Shown here: in pieces, positions 34,410-43,488 of the stretch
How the letters are laid out: every line of letters starts with the position of its first letter
Numbering within the stretch: the stretch's first letter is position 1
Assembly (NCBI RefSeq): GCF_900115205.1
Contig: NZ_FOYQ01000002.1
Location: 1 to 64,000 of the forward strand
Direction: 5' to 3'
Length of the DNA stretch: 64,000 bases
From: Robiginitalea myxolifaciens
Lineage (GTDB): Bacteria > Bacteroidota > Bacteroidia > Flavobacteriales > Flavobacteriaceae
Notes under the pieces: generated by a model
What the model was told of the DNA's origin: nothing
What the model saw: only the letters and a program-made list of their open reading frames with translations
The model's database searches: none
Made by a program: the position numbers and the translations under genes

Positions 34410-36065
34410 TTGCTTACCCATCTGGCCATAAAAAATTACGCCCTGATAGACGATCTTCAGGTGAACTTCGCTTCCGGATTCTCAACGATTACAGGAGAAA
34501 CCGGGGCAGGAAAGTCTATTTTACTACAAAGTTTAGGCCTGGTTCTTGGGAATCGCGCCGACCGCACCGCCCTCAGGGATCAGCAAAATAAATGCATTAT
34601 TGAGGCGGAATTTGGCCTGGAAGGGTATCCGGAAATCCGCAATTTTTTCGAGCAGGAGGACCTGGATTACGATACCCATACGCTGCTCAGACGCGAAATC
34701 CGACCCAATGGCAAATCCCGGGCCTTTATCAACGATACCCCGACCACCCTGGATGTGTTACAGCAATTGGGTAACCGATTGATAGACATCCACTCCCAGC
34801 ATCAGACCCTCGAACTCACCGGGGAGGCTTTTCAACTCCGTGTTGTAGATGCCCTGGCGGGTAACGGGTATTTACTTCGTAAGTACGCCGAAAACAGGGA
34901 GGAGTATAAAGTCAAAAAAGCGCTCCTGGAGCAAAGGAAAGCGGAGCGGGAAGCGGCTTTCCGGGAACAGGATTACAATGCTTTCCTTCTCGAAGAATTA
35001 CTTCAGGCCAATCTGAGCCCCGGGATGCTCGAATCCCTGGAAGCCCGGGAATCTGAACTGAGTCATGCCGAACTCATTCTCGAAATGCTCGGCGAAGGCA
35101 GCCAGATCATGGATCAGGAGGAATTTGGGTTATTGAGCCTGCAGTCCCGATTGCGTCAACTGTCCAGAAAACTGGCCGGGCTGTCGCCGCGATTTGAGCC
35201 ATTGGCAAAACGCCTGGAATCGCTCTATCTGGAAGCCGAAGACATCAGCGCGGAATTGGCCGATCTGGCCGAAGGTCAGGATTCGGATCCGAAACAATTA
35301 CAAGAAGTGACGGATAGTCTGCAGCTGCTCTATGACCTGTTGAAAAAACATCAGGCGGGAACCATAGAGGAATTACTGGTAATCCGTGATAACCTCGATA
35401 AAAAAGTGAGCGATACCGCCGAAATGGACGGTCAGATCGAAGCCCTGGAGGAAGCCTGTGAGCTATTGGGCCATACCCTTGAAGCCCTGGCGGGGGAATT
35501 GCATACTAAACGGGCAGCCGTCCTGCCGGAATTTGTGAATAAGCTAAAAGAAGAATTGGCCAATCTGGGCATGCCCCATGCCGATTTTAAGTGGGAACTC
35601 ACCGAAACGGAGGGCTTTGGCCCCAGGGGTAAGGATCGCTTTGAATTGCTTTTTACGGCTAATCAGGGAGGCAGTTACGGCCCGCTGAAGAAAACAGCCT
35701 CTGGAGGGGAGTTATCCCGTATTATGCTAACCATAAAAGGAATCCTCTCGGCTTATGAGAATTTGCCAGCCATGATCTTCGATGAGATCGACACCGGGGT
35801 GTCGGGCGAGATTTCGGCCCGCATGGGGGATATCATGCAACGCATGAGTGGCCACATGCAGGTCATTGCCATAACCCACTTACCCCAGGTGGCCTCTAAG
35901 GGCGACCGTCAGTATAAGGTCTTTAAAGAAGTCAGCTCAGGGACTACTCATACCCGCATGCAACTACTATCTGAGGAGGACCGTATCCGCGAACTCGCAT
36001 CCATGCTGGGCGGCGACAGCAGTTCTGATGCGGCCCTGACCCATGCCCGGGAATTACTGAATTAA
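34410..36065 (+). CDS. recN: DNA repair protein RecN
   Basis: A 551-residue SMC-like ATPase for double-strand break repair. Walker A GETGAGKS is at 29-36, long coiled-coil arms (Glu/Leu/Arg-rich) occupy about 155-390, the ABC signature is ASGGELSR near 432 and Walker B IFDEIDTGVSG near 456. The start is TTG at 34410; the first residues MLTHLAIKNYALID match RecN N-termini and no ATG is available before the Walker motif. Confidence 0.95.
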   Translation: MLTHLAIKNYALIDDLQVNFASGFSTITGETGAGKSILLQSLGLVLGNRADRTALRDQQNKCIIEAEFGLEGYPEIRNFFEQEDLDYDTHTLLRREIRPNGKSRAFINDTPTTLDVLQQLGNRLIDIHSQHQTLELTGEAFQLRVVDALAGNGYLLRKYAENREEYKVKKALLEQRKAEREAAFREQDYNAFLLEELLQANLSPGMLESLEARESELSHAELILEMLGEGSQIMDQEEFGLLSLQSRLRQLSRKLAGLSPRFEPLAKRLESLYLEAEDISAELADLAEGQDSDPKQLQEVTDSLQLLYDLLKKHQAGTIEELLVIRDNLDKKVSDTAEMDGQIEALEEACELLGHTLEALAGELHTKRAAVLPEFVNKLKEELANLGMPHADFKWELTETEGFGPRGKDRFELLFTANQGGSYGPLKKTASGGELSRIMLTIKGILSAYENLPAMIFDEIDTGVSGEISARMGDIMQRMSGHMQVIAITHLPQVASKGDRQYKVFKEVSSGTTHTRMQLLSEEDRIRELASMLGGDSSSDAALTHARELLN

Positions 36066-36111
36066 TTCCGACACTTTGCTCGGCGAGTTTAAGGGATGCT
36101 CAAAATTTGGG

Positions 36112-36119
36112 TATCTTTG
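36112..36119 (+). promoter_or_regulatory. -7 element TATCTTTG for fabI
   Basis: A perfect TAnnTTTG, 29 bases before the fabI ATG at 36149. Confidence 0.55.
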
Positions 36120-36148
36120 GTCTAGTAATTTTTAGAAATCAACCACCG

Positions 36149-36964
36149 ATGGCATACAATCTTTTAAAAGGAAAGAAGGGAATTATTTTTGGCGCCCTGG
36201 ATGAAAATTCAATCGCCTGGAAAACAGCCGAACGCGTCCATGAGGAGGGCGGCAGCTTTGTTTTAACAAATGCACCTATCGCAATGCGAATGGGTCAAAT
36301 CAATGCGTTAGCCGAGAAAACCGGATCCCAGATCATTCCAGCGGATGCCACCAGCGAGGAGGATCTTGAAAATCTTATCAGCCAGAGTATGGAAATCCTG
36401 GGGGGCAAGCTCGACTTTGTACTGCATTCCATTGGGATGTCGGTCAATGTTCGCAAAGGACGCCACTACACGGACGAGAAATACGACTGGACAGCCAAAG
36501 GTTGGGAAGTTAGTGCACTGTCCTTCCACAAGGTAATGCAGGGATTGTATAAGGCCGATGCAATGAACCCATGGGGGAGCATTGTGGCCCTTACCTACAT
36601 GGCGGCCCAGCGCACTTTCCCAGATTACAATGATATGGCCGACAATAAGGCTTATCTCGAATCTGTGGCCCGTAGTTTCGGGTATTTCTTTGGAAAAGAA
36701 AAGCAAGTCAGGGTCAACACTATTTCCCAGTCTCCAACCCCGACAACCGCCGGACAGGGGGTCAAAGGTTTTGATGCTTTTATCAATTATGCGGAAAAAA
36801 TGTCTCCTCTGGGTAACGCAACTGCCCAGGATTGTGCAGACTATACGGTAAGCTTGTTTTCCGACCTTACCCGGAAGGTTACCATGCAGAACCTCTTTCA
36901 TGACGGAGGCTTCTCTGCAACCGGAGTGAGTCAGGAAATCATAGAAACATTCGGGGATTCCTAA
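36149..36964 (+). CDS. fabI: Enoyl-[acyl-carrier-protein] reductase FabI
   Basis: A 271-residue NADH-dependent reductase for the last step of fatty acid elongation. The catalytic residues Tyr150 (ALTY), Tyr160 and Lys167 (DYNDMADNK, the Y-x6-K of FabI) are present, along with FGALDENSIAW for nucleotide binding and HSIGMS. The ATG at 36149 is chosen over an in-frame codon at 36107 that lies before the -7 box. Monocistronic. Confidence 0.95.
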   Translation: MAYNLLKGKKGIIFGALDENSIAWKTAERVHEEGGSFVLTNAPIAMRMGQINALAEKTGSQIIPADATSEEDLENLISQSMEILGGKLDFVLHSIGMSVNVRKGRHYTDEKYDWTAKGWEVSALSFHKVMQGLYKADAMNPWGSIVALTYMAAQRTFPDYNDMADNKAYLESVARSFGYFFGKEKQVRVNTISQSPTPTTAGQGVKGFDAFINYAEKMSPLGNATAQDCADYTVSLFSDLTRKVTMQNLFHDGGFSATGVSQEIIETFGDS

Positions 36965-37033
36965 GCGCTCTTTGCGTTTACCGGAGCGGAGTCTGCGGCG
37001 TATAACAACAATTGAATTGAGAACCCGCACGTC

Positions 37034-38077
37034 TTGAAGGAGCTTATTTCCATTGTAGTCCCGGTTTTCAATCGGCCGGAGGAACTTCAGGAGTTACTGG
37101 GCAGTGTGGCGGCTCAGGAAAGCCCGGGTGTCTTTGAGGTCGTTATCGTTGAAGATGGATCACAGCGGGATGCGCGCCACGTTGTAAAAGCCTTCGAAGA
37201 TTCCCTTGAGCTGCAATACCATAACAAGGCGAATACCGGACCAGGAGACTCCCGAAACTTTGGTATGCACAAGGCAAAGGGGACCTATTTTGTATTGGTA
37301 GATTCCGACTGTATCCTTCCTCCCGATTACCTGGCCGTTTTGCGTAAGTATTTGGGAAATAATCCTGCCGATTGCATTGGTGGGCGGGATGCGGCCCATC
37401 CTGATTTCAATTCCCTGCAACAGGCAGTAAGCTATACCATGACTGCTCCATTAACCACAGGCGGGATTCGCGGGGGCAAGGCACCGGATAAAAACTTCCA
37501 GCCCCGGAGTTTCAATATGGCAATATCGAGGGAAGCCTTTAAAGCTAGTGGCGGATTTAGTCGGATACATCCCGGGGAGGATCCTGATTTAAGCCTGAGA
37601 CTCAAGAAAATGGGATTTCGGATTGATTATATACCGGAATGGTATGTTTACCATAAGCGGCGCATAAATTTCAGGGCCTTTTATCGGCAAGTCAATCGAT
37701 TTGGGTTGGCCCGGCCGATCCTGAATCGCTGGCACCCCGGGACCGCTCGATTCGCCTATTGGTTTCCAAGTCTGTTTATCCTGGGACTGTTATTTGCCAT
37801 GCTGCTGCCTGTGCTCTCTTACCTCGGTATTCTTAATCTCGGGGCCTTCAGCGGATTCGTCTGGATTCCCCTTGCGGCCTATCTCCTGTATTTTGGGCTG
37901 TTGTTTTTAGGGGCCTGGAGGAAAACCGGGAAGCTCACAACAGGGCTGCTTGCCGTTGTTGCCGGCTTTGTCCAGTTTCTGGGATATGGCCTGGGCTTTT
38001 TAAACTCCCAGATGCTCCTTAACTTTAGTGCTAAGGAACCCGAAGTACTGTTCCCAAAACTATTTTTTAAGTCCTGA
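37034..38077 (+). CDS. Family 2 glycosyltransferase with C-terminal membrane helices
   Basis: A 347-residue GT-A glycosyltransferase. The nucleotide-sugar fold opens with ISIVVPVFNRPEEL, the metal DxD is Asp90-Asp92 (VDSDC) and an acceptor acid lies in GEDPDLSLRL near 177. About three hydrophobic helices fill residues 240-325, anchoring it in the inner membrane. The donor and acceptor are unknown. The start is TTG at 37034 (no ATG before the fold). The YbbR gene begins 4 bases after its stop. Confidence 0.87.
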   Translation: MKELISIVVPVFNRPEELQELLGSVAAQESPGVFEVVIVEDGSQRDARHVVKAFEDSLELQYHNKANTGPGDSRNFGMHKAKGTYFVLVDSDCILPPDYLAVLRKYLGNNPADCIGGRDAAHPDFNSLQQAVSYTMTAPLTTGGIRGGKAPDKNFQPRSFNMAISREAFKASGGFSRIHPGEDPDLSLRLKKMGFRIDYIPEWYVYHKRRINFRAFYRQVNRFGLARPILNRWHPGTARFAYWFPSLFILGLLFAMLLPVLSYLGILNLGAFSGFVWIPLAAYLLYFGLLFLGAWRKTGKLTTGLLAVVAGFVQFLGYGLGFLNSQMLLNFSAKEPEVLFPKLFFKS

Positions 38078-38081
38078 GATT

Positions 38082-39035
38082 GTGATTCACAAGGTAAAGT
38101 CCGGCATATCATCCCCCAAAGCACGTGTGTTTGCGCTATTCCTAGTATTCGCAACCGGAGCCTGGTTAATTTCCCGGCTTTCGCAGACCTATACCCATAC
38201 CGTAGCCATCCAGCTAACCTATCAGGACCCACCGGATAGCTTGATTCTGGTCAACACTCCGGCACGCGAAATTCCCGCCAGACTTCGCGCGAACGGTTTT
38301 CAATTGTTAAGCCTGCAGCTCAATCCCAAGGTGGTAGACCTGGATCTGAGCCGCGCGCACCGTCGGGCCCAGAGCTACATTATCGATCCGGACATGTGCA
38401 GCAATCAGATTCAACAGGCATTGGGCGATGGTATTGGCCTGCTCTCCATTCCAAGGGATAGCTTACGCCTGAATTTCCAGGCTTTGCGTTCGAAATCGGT
38501 TGAGGTCCGTCCCAATATCCAGATAGAGCTTGCCCAGAATTTTATGCTCCAGGGCCCCCTGGATATACGGCCGGCCCGGGTGCATTTGCTGGGACCTCCG
38601 GATGAAATAGACACCATTAATCAGGTGGTTACGGACCCCCTGATCCTGAAGGACCTACGGGATAATTTTGAAAGCGAAGTGACCATTTCGGGTATGGACG
38701 GGTTGCCCAATACCCGTACCTCGGTGGAGAAAGTACGCATCAGCGGAACAGTCATACGATTTTCTGAAGTGATCATTGAGATTCCGGTGGTGGTCACCGG
38801 GGTACCCGAAGGAATGGAGATTCGGACCTTTCCCGATAACATTGGAATCTTATGCAAGGGAGGCGTCAGCACCTTAAAGGACTTGAAACCCTCGGATTTC
38901 AGGATAGAGGCGCCCTATGACCAGCCAGATCCCGAAAGTGGTCGCTTACCGCTATCTCTGGTGCGCAAGCCGGAATCCGTCCTGGCCGTGGATCTCCTCG
39001 AAAGCAGCGTGGAATTCATTATCCGCAAAGAATGA
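38082..39035 (+). CDS. YbbR-like domain protein
   Basis: A 317-residue protein with one N-terminal membrane helix (VFALFLVFATGAWLIS, about 13-28) and tandem YbbR-like beta domains, for example LPARLRANGFQLL-like IPARLRANGFQLL, VEVRPNIQIELA and VHLLGPPDEID. Most YbbR proteins (CdaR) regulate diadenylate cyclase; this single gene with glycosyltransferase and coaE neighbours is the flavobacterial form, role unknown. The GTG at 38082, just after the previous stop, is chosen; another GTG at 38028 would overlap that gene. Confidence 0.8.
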   Translation: MIHKVKSGISSPKARVFALFLVFATGAWLISRLSQTYTHTVAIQLTYQDPPDSLILVNTPAREIPARLRANGFQLLSLQLNPKVVDLDLSRAHRRAQSYIIDPDMCSNQIQQALGDGIGLLSIPRDSLRLNFQALRSKSVEVRPNIQIELAQNFMLQGPLDIRPARVHLLGPPDEIDTINQVVTDPLILKDLRDNFESEVTISGMDGLPNTRTSVEKVRISGTVIRFSEVIIEIPVVVTGVPEGMEIRTFPDNIGILCKGGVSTLKDLKPSDFRIEAPYDQPDPESGRLPLSLVRKPESVLAVDLLESSVEFIIRKE

Positions 39036-39640
39036 TACGGGTAGGGCTTACCGGTGGCATTGGGAGTGGAAAATCTACAGTGGCCCAACACTTTCGGGAA
39101 TTGGGTATTCCGGTATATGAAGCGGATACCGCCGCTAAAAACCTTATGAATACCGATACTACATTGGTCGAGCAGATTAAGGTCTTACTCGGGGGCGATG
39201 CCTATGGCGCCGAAGGCCTGAACCGGGCCTATGTTGCCGAAAAAGTTTTCGGCAATCCTGATTTGTTAGCGCAACTAAACGCCCTGGTGCATCCGGTTGT
39301 CAGACAAGACTTCAATGCCTGGGCTGCCTCGCAACGCGCCCCTTATGTACTACAGGAAGCGGCAATATTGTTTGAGACCGGTGGTCACGACCATTTTGAT
39401 TACAATATATTGGTCACTGCTCCGGAAGAAACGCGCATCAGGAGGGTCATGAAAAGGGATGGTACTTCGCGAAAACAGGTCCAAGCCCGCTTGAGCAACC
39501 AATGGAAAGATGACCGGAAAATTCCCCTCGCCGACTTTGTTCTGGACAACCGGGATCGAAGGAAAACGAGGACTAATGTCCGGCGTATTCATCGCAAACT
39601 ACTTGAATTATCAGGCCCTCCGGGCCGCCCTCTGTGTTAA
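39032..39640 (+). CDS. coaE: Dephospho-CoA kinase
   Basis: A 202-residue P-loop kinase for the last step of coenzyme A synthesis. Walker A is TGGIGSGKST (7-16), followed by VYEADTAAKNLM and ALVHPVVRQDF, where the HP pair is the substrate loop, and the lid segment EETRIRRVMKRDG. Its ATG overlaps the YbbR stop by 4 bases (ATGA). Confidence 0.94.
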   Translation: MIRVGLTGGIGSGKSTVAQHFRELGIPVYEADTAAKNLMNTDTTLVEQIKVLLGGDAYGAEGLNRAYVAEKVFGNPDLLAQLNALVHPVVRQDFNAWAASQRAPYVLQEAAILFETGGHDHFDYNILVTAPEETRIRRVMKRDGTSRKQVQARLSNQWKDDRKIPLADFVLDNRDRRKTRTNVRRIHRKLLELSGPPGRPLC

Positions 39641-39679
39641 GGTTCAGTTAAACCAGCCCCGGGCTAAATGTTAAATTTC

Positions 39680-39687
39680 TACTTTTA
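39680..39687 (+). promoter_or_regulatory. Candidate -7 element TACTTTTA for the histidine kinase
   Basis: One mismatch to TAnnTTTG, ending 8 bases before the ATG at 39696, so the leader would be very short. Confidence 0.4.
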
Positions 39688-39695
39688 CTTCACCG

Positions 39696-41276
39696 ATGAA
39701 CAGGAGATTATTCGTGGTGCTCATTGTTCTAATGAGCCTGTCCCTCATAGGGATAATAGCGGTACAGTTATTTTGGATTAAAAATTCGGTGGAAGACAAG
39801 GAGGAGCAATTCTCTAATGTCGTTACCGAAGTATTGACCAAAGTATCAGATGTCATTGAGGAACGGGAGATGCGGGATTATTCCGAACGCTTCCTGAAAC
39901 TCAAGGATAGTTTAGGCGAATTAAAAGGGTCTCACCTGAGTGAAATGTTTTTCAGTTACCGGGACCTGAACTCCAATGAAGTCCTTGTGTATTCCCACGG
40001 GATACTGGAGGAAGATTACAATATTTCATCGACGTTCTTTGACAATACCAATCCTTTAGATAGCACAACCATACGGAGCTATACCAGCCGAAGAACCCAG
40101 ACCTTGTACAAAGAAGATTATGGAATCGATGGGAAGGCTTTCCGGCTTACCCCTATTGAAAAATGGGAAAAAGTCGGGGGCATTTCAAGTATGGAAAAAG
40201 CTATGTTCGACGATGTATACCGGGAATATGCCGAAAAGGTCCCGATCCATGAACGTGTGAGCCGTGAGGAGATTGAATTGGCTTTGGACCGGGAATTCCA
40301 GGACCGCAACATGGACATCGATTATGAATACGGGGTCTATAGTCGTGGCTTACCGACTAAGGTTCGCACCCGTAAGTTCAAGTACGAAGCAGGGGATTTT
40401 TATAAAGCCCCGCTCTTCAGGGACTCCGAAGGGAATACGAACTATGCCCTGATGATTTCCTTTCCGAAACAGCAACGTTTTATCCTGGGCTCTATCCTTG
40501 GAATGGCCGGTTTGTCCTTACTGCTTACCCTGATCATTATGATTGCTTATGCAGGAGCTATTTATCAGCTGATAAAGCAAAAGCAGATCTCGGAAATTAA
40601 AACGGATTTTATTAATAACATGACCCACGAGTTTAAGACGCCTATTGCGACGATAAACCTGGCCGTGGAAGCGATAAAAAATCCCAAAGTAATTGGGGAT
40701 TCAGATAAAATGAGCCGGTATCTCCAGATGATCCGGGACGAAAATAAACGGATGCACGCTCAGGTTGAAAATGTATTGCGCATTTCCAAACTCGAAAAGA
40801 ATCAACTCGATATTTCCAAGGAACGCATAGATGTCCATGAACTAATTAAAAAGGCGATCTCGCATGTAGAATTGATCGTTCAGGACCGGGGAGGCTACAT
40901 AAAAACGCATTTTGATGCCCCCAGAAGCGAAGTGCTTGCTAACGAGACACACTTTGGAAATGTACTGGTGAACATTCTCGATAATGCCGTTAAATATTCA
41001 CCGGAAGCGCCAAAGATCGATGTGTATACGGAGGTAGCCCAAACCAACCTCGTTATACGGGTTCAGGACCAGGGTGCCGGGATGTCCAAGGCTGTCCTGA
41101 AAAGAGTGTTTGAAAAATTCTATCGGGAACATACCGGGGATATTCACAATGTCAAAGGGCATGGATTAGGATTGGCATATGTCAAAAAGATAGTAGAAGA
41201 CCATCAGGGAGTCGTTTATGCAGAGAGCGAAAAAGGGAAGGGAAGTACGTTTTTTGTGAAGCTCCCATTAATATAA
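39696..41276 (+). CDS. Sensor histidine kinase with large extracytoplasmic domain
   Basis: A 526-residue membrane kinase. Transmembrane helices at about 6-27 and 263-287 enclose a 235-residue periplasmic sensor with no domain I recognise. The cytosolic part has the H box with His311 (NNMTHEFKTP), N box (ILDNAVKY), G1 (VQDQGAGM) and G2 (GHGLGLAYVKKI). It starts the pair with an OmpR-type regulator 7 bases downstream. It resembles the RprX kinases of Bacteroides in layout, but the signal is unknown. Confidence 0.92.
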   Translation: MNRRLFVVLIVLMSLSLIGIIAVQLFWIKNSVEDKEEQFSNVVTEVLTKVSDVIEEREMRDYSERFLKLKDSLGELKGSHLSEMFFSYRDLNSNEVLVYSHGILEEDYNISSTFFDNTNPLDSTTIRSYTSRRTQTLYKEDYGIDGKAFRLTPIEKWEKVGGISSMEKAMFDDVYREYAEKVPIHERVSREEIELALDREFQDRNMDIDYEYGVYSRGLPTKVRTRKFKYEAGDFYKAPLFRDSEGNTNYALMISFPKQQRFILGSILGMAGLSLLLTLIIMIAYAGAIYQLIKQKQISEIKTDFINNMTHEFKTPIATINLAVEAIKNPKVIGDSDKMSRYLQMIRDENKRMHAQVENVLRISKLEKNQLDISKERIDVHELIKKAISHVELIVQDRGGYIKTHFDAPRSEVLANETHFGNVLVNILDNAVKYSPEAPKIDVYTEVAQTNLVIRVQDQGAGMSKAVLKRVFEKFYREHTGDIHNVKGHGLGLAYVKKIVEDHQGVVYAESEKGKGSTFFVKLPLI

Positions 41277-41283
41277 ACAAACT

Positions 41284-41997
41284 ATGGAAACGGAGAACAA
41301 GAAGATTTTACTGGTAGAGGATGATCCGAATTTCGGGATTGTGCTCAAGGATTATCTTTCTATGAACGATTTTGATGTTACCCTGGCCAAAAATGGTATG
41401 GAGGGTTTCGAAAAGTTCAAGAAAGACCATTATGATGTATGCATCCTCGACGTGATGATGCCCTATAAAGATGGGTTTACCCTCGCTAAGGAGATTCGAG
41501 AAAAGGATGAGAACATTCCTATCGTATTCCTGACGGCCAAAACCATGAAGGAGGATGTCCTCAAGGGCTACAAGGCCGGAGCCGATGACTATCTGCACAA
41601 GCCATTTGATTCCGAGGTATTGTTGATGAAGCTGAAAGCGATCCTGCAACGCAAGTCCTCGAATAACCTCGCAGACAGCAAGCAATTCGAATTCAGCTTT
41701 GGAAATTTTGACTTGAATTCCAAATTGCGGTTCCTCAAGTATAAGGACGAAGAGCCTATCAAGCTTTCCCCTAAGGAAAATGAACTGTTGCGTTTGCTCG
41801 CCTTGCATGAGAACGACCTGATGCCCCGGGAATTGGCGCTTACCAAGATTTGGAGAGACGACAATTACTTTACTTCACGAAGTATGGACGTCTATATCGC
41901 CAAGCTGCGTAAATACCTGAAAAAGGACGATAGCGTGGAAATTCTCAATATCCACGGGGAAGGTTTCCGCCTGGTCGTGAAAACCGATTCGGAGTAG
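41284..41997 (+). CDS. OmpR/PhoB-family response regulator
   Basis: A 237-residue regulator. The receiver has the acidic pair in VEDDPN (12-15), the phospho-acceptor Asp56 (CILDVMMP) and the switch Lys in DYLHKPFD; the C-terminal winged helix (about 140-232) ends with the usual INIHGEGFRL-like wing (LNIHGEGFRLVV). It is translated right after its partner kinase and its transcript ends at the terminator at 42034. Confidence 0.94.
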   Translation: METENKKILLVEDDPNFGIVLKDYLSMNDFDVTLAKNGMEGFEKFKKDHYDVCILDVMMPYKDGFTLAKEIREKDENIPIVFLTAKTMKEDVLKGYKAGADDYLHKPFDSEVLLMKLKAILQRKSSNNLADSKQFEFSFGNFDLNSKLRFLKYKDEEPIKLSPKENELLRLLALHENDLMPRELALTKIWRDDNYFTSRSMDVYIAKLRKYLKKDDSVEILNIHGEGFRLVVKTDSE

Positions 41998-42030
41998 TCC
42001 TGAACAAGTATTTTTTATCTAAGTAACTTA

Positions 42031-42525
42031 TTATTCCCCGGCTGGCCCGGGGATTTTTTTTACCAGGATATCCAGGGGTTGGGTACAGTCGAGATGCAAT
42101 CCGTATACTGGTATCTCCAGCGTATCGAACTGCGACTGGAGCAGGGCAGGGGGCATGAAATGGTCTTCCCGGGATTGGATTCGTTTAAGTAGCTGCTCGT
42201 AGCTACCCAGGAGAACTACCCAAACTTGTTTAGTGGTCTGGTTCCGGGATAAGAGTTGTCGGTAACTTTCTTTTAGGGCGGAACAGGCAATTACCGCACC
42301 CTTTTGCTTACCGTGTTCCTGCGCAAGCGCATTGAGTCGTTCCAACCAACCCAGGCGGTCTGCATCTTCAAGGGGAATACCGGCGGCCATTTTTTCAATA
42401 TTGGCCTCGGGATGATAATCGTCTCCATCAAAAAAGGGTATACCAAAGCGGGCCGCAAGCGCCTTCCCCAGCGTGGATTTTCCACAGGCCGAAACACCCA
42501 TTACCCAATATATTTTCGAGTTCAT
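42031..42525 (-). CDS. gntK: Gluconokinase (GntK family)
   Basis: A 164-residue P-loop kinase that phosphorylates gluconate to 6-phosphogluconate. Walker A is MGVSACGKSTLG (9-20); FFDGDDYHPEANIEKMAAGIPLEDADRLGWL (read in pieces) is the gluconate kinase signature, and ACSALKESYRQLL the later one. Its ATG overlaps the miaA stop by 4 bases, so the two form an operon. No gluconate transporter or Entner-Doudoroff gene is nearby. Confidence 0.92.
   Translation of the reverse strand: MNSKIYWVMGVSACGKSTLGKALAARFGIPFFDGDDYHPEANIEKMAAGIPLEDADRLGWLERLNALAQEHGKQKGAVIACSALKESYRQLLSRNQTTKQVWVVLLGSYEQLLKRIQSREDHFMPPALLQSQFDTLEIPVYGLHLDCTQPLDILVKKIPGPAGE
42034..42061 (+). terminator. Terminator of the kinase/regulator operon, overlapping gntK
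   Basis: A CCCCGG-CTGGC-CCGGGG hairpin (42036-42052) followed by TTTTTTTT (42054-42061). It lies within the last codons of the convergent gntK gene (residues PGPAGE), so the same bases code for protein on the other strand. Confidence 0.85.
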
Positions 42526-43451
42526 TTTGAGTTAGTTTGATTTTTGGAAATGAGCTGTGCTATAGCCTGGATCGCTTCAGATTTGCTCATCGCAGCGTTA
42601 AATTGCAAGGAAATCTGCTTTTTCCGAAGCCAGGTGAGTTGTCGTTTGGCGTATCTCCTGGAATTTTTGGCGATCTCTGCAACTGCAGTATCCTGATCCC
42701 ATTTCCCGTCAAAATGGTGAAATAACTCCTGATAACCAACGGTTTGCAGGGCTGGCAAATGCCTCAAGTGATACACGCTCCTGGCTTCTTCGATCAGCCC
42801 TTCCGCTACCATTTGCTCAGCACGCGCATCGATACGCTCATACAACAATTCCCGGTCTATCGTAATTTGAATCGGCAGATGTGTGAAGAAGTCCGGTGTT
42901 TTTCGTTTACCCAAATAGGAAGAGTAGGGTTTGCCGGAGCTCAGGCTAACCTCCAGAGCGCGCAAAAGGCGTCGGGGGTTCTGTTGGTCAACTCGCCGAT
43001 AGGTGACGGGGTCTACCCGTTTCAGTTCCTCCTGTAAGAAGCTGAGACCTGATTTTCGGAAGCCTTCCTCCAATTCTTCGCGTAATCCTGCTCTAATTTC
43101 AGGAAACTCGTCCAGCCCTTCGGTAACGGCATCCAGGTACATACCACTTCCCCCTACCATTATAACGATATCGTATTGAGAGAAGAGGGAACGAAGGAGC
43201 TGCTGGGCATCTGTTTGGTAGTCTCCGGCCGAATACGACTCAGTGACACTTTTATGCCCGATAAAATGATGTTTGGCCTGTTTTAATTCTTCCTTGGTCG
43301 GAGCGGCGGTACCAATAGGGATTTCCCGGTAAAACTGCCGCGAATCAAAGGAGACGATTTCCGTATGGAAGTGCCTGGCCAGTTCAATCGCCCAGGTCGT
43401 TTTCCCGACCGCAGTTGGGCCGTTGACACTGATGACTATTTTATCCTTCAA
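42522..43451 (-). CDS. miaA: tRNA dimethylallyltransferase MiaA
   Basis: A 309-residue enzyme that adds a dimethylallyl group to A37 of tRNAs reading UNN codons. The P-loop is GPTAVGKTTW (11-20), followed by SFDSRQFYREIPIGTA (the DSRQxY site), VGGSGMYL and the basic KRQLTWLRK near the C-terminus. The only start that keeps the P-loop is TTG at 43451. gntK follows with a 4-base overlap. Confidence 0.94.
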   Translation of the reverse strand: MKDKIVISVNGPTAVGKTTWAIELARHFHTEIVSFDSRQFYREIPIGTAAPTKEELKQAKHHFIGHKSVTESYSAGDYQTDAQQLLRSLFSQYDIVIMVGGSGMYLDAVTEGLDEFPEIRAGLREELEEGFRKSGLSFLQEELKRVDPVTYRRVDQQNPRRLLRALEVSLSSGKPYSSYLGKRKTPDFFTHLPIQITIDRELLYERIDARAEQMVAEGLIEEARSVYHLRHLPALQTVGYQELFHHFDGKWDQDTAVAEIAKNSRRYAKRQLTWLRKKQISLQFNAAMSKSEAIQAIAQLISKNQTNSK

Positions 43452-43488
43452 GGCCTGAGGTATAGATTAGTTCCCTGGTATTTGCGTT

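Noticed and set aside
36308-37030. 240-codon open frame on the minus strand
   Set aside because: Antisense to fabI; its translation has no recognisable domain and no promoter of its own.
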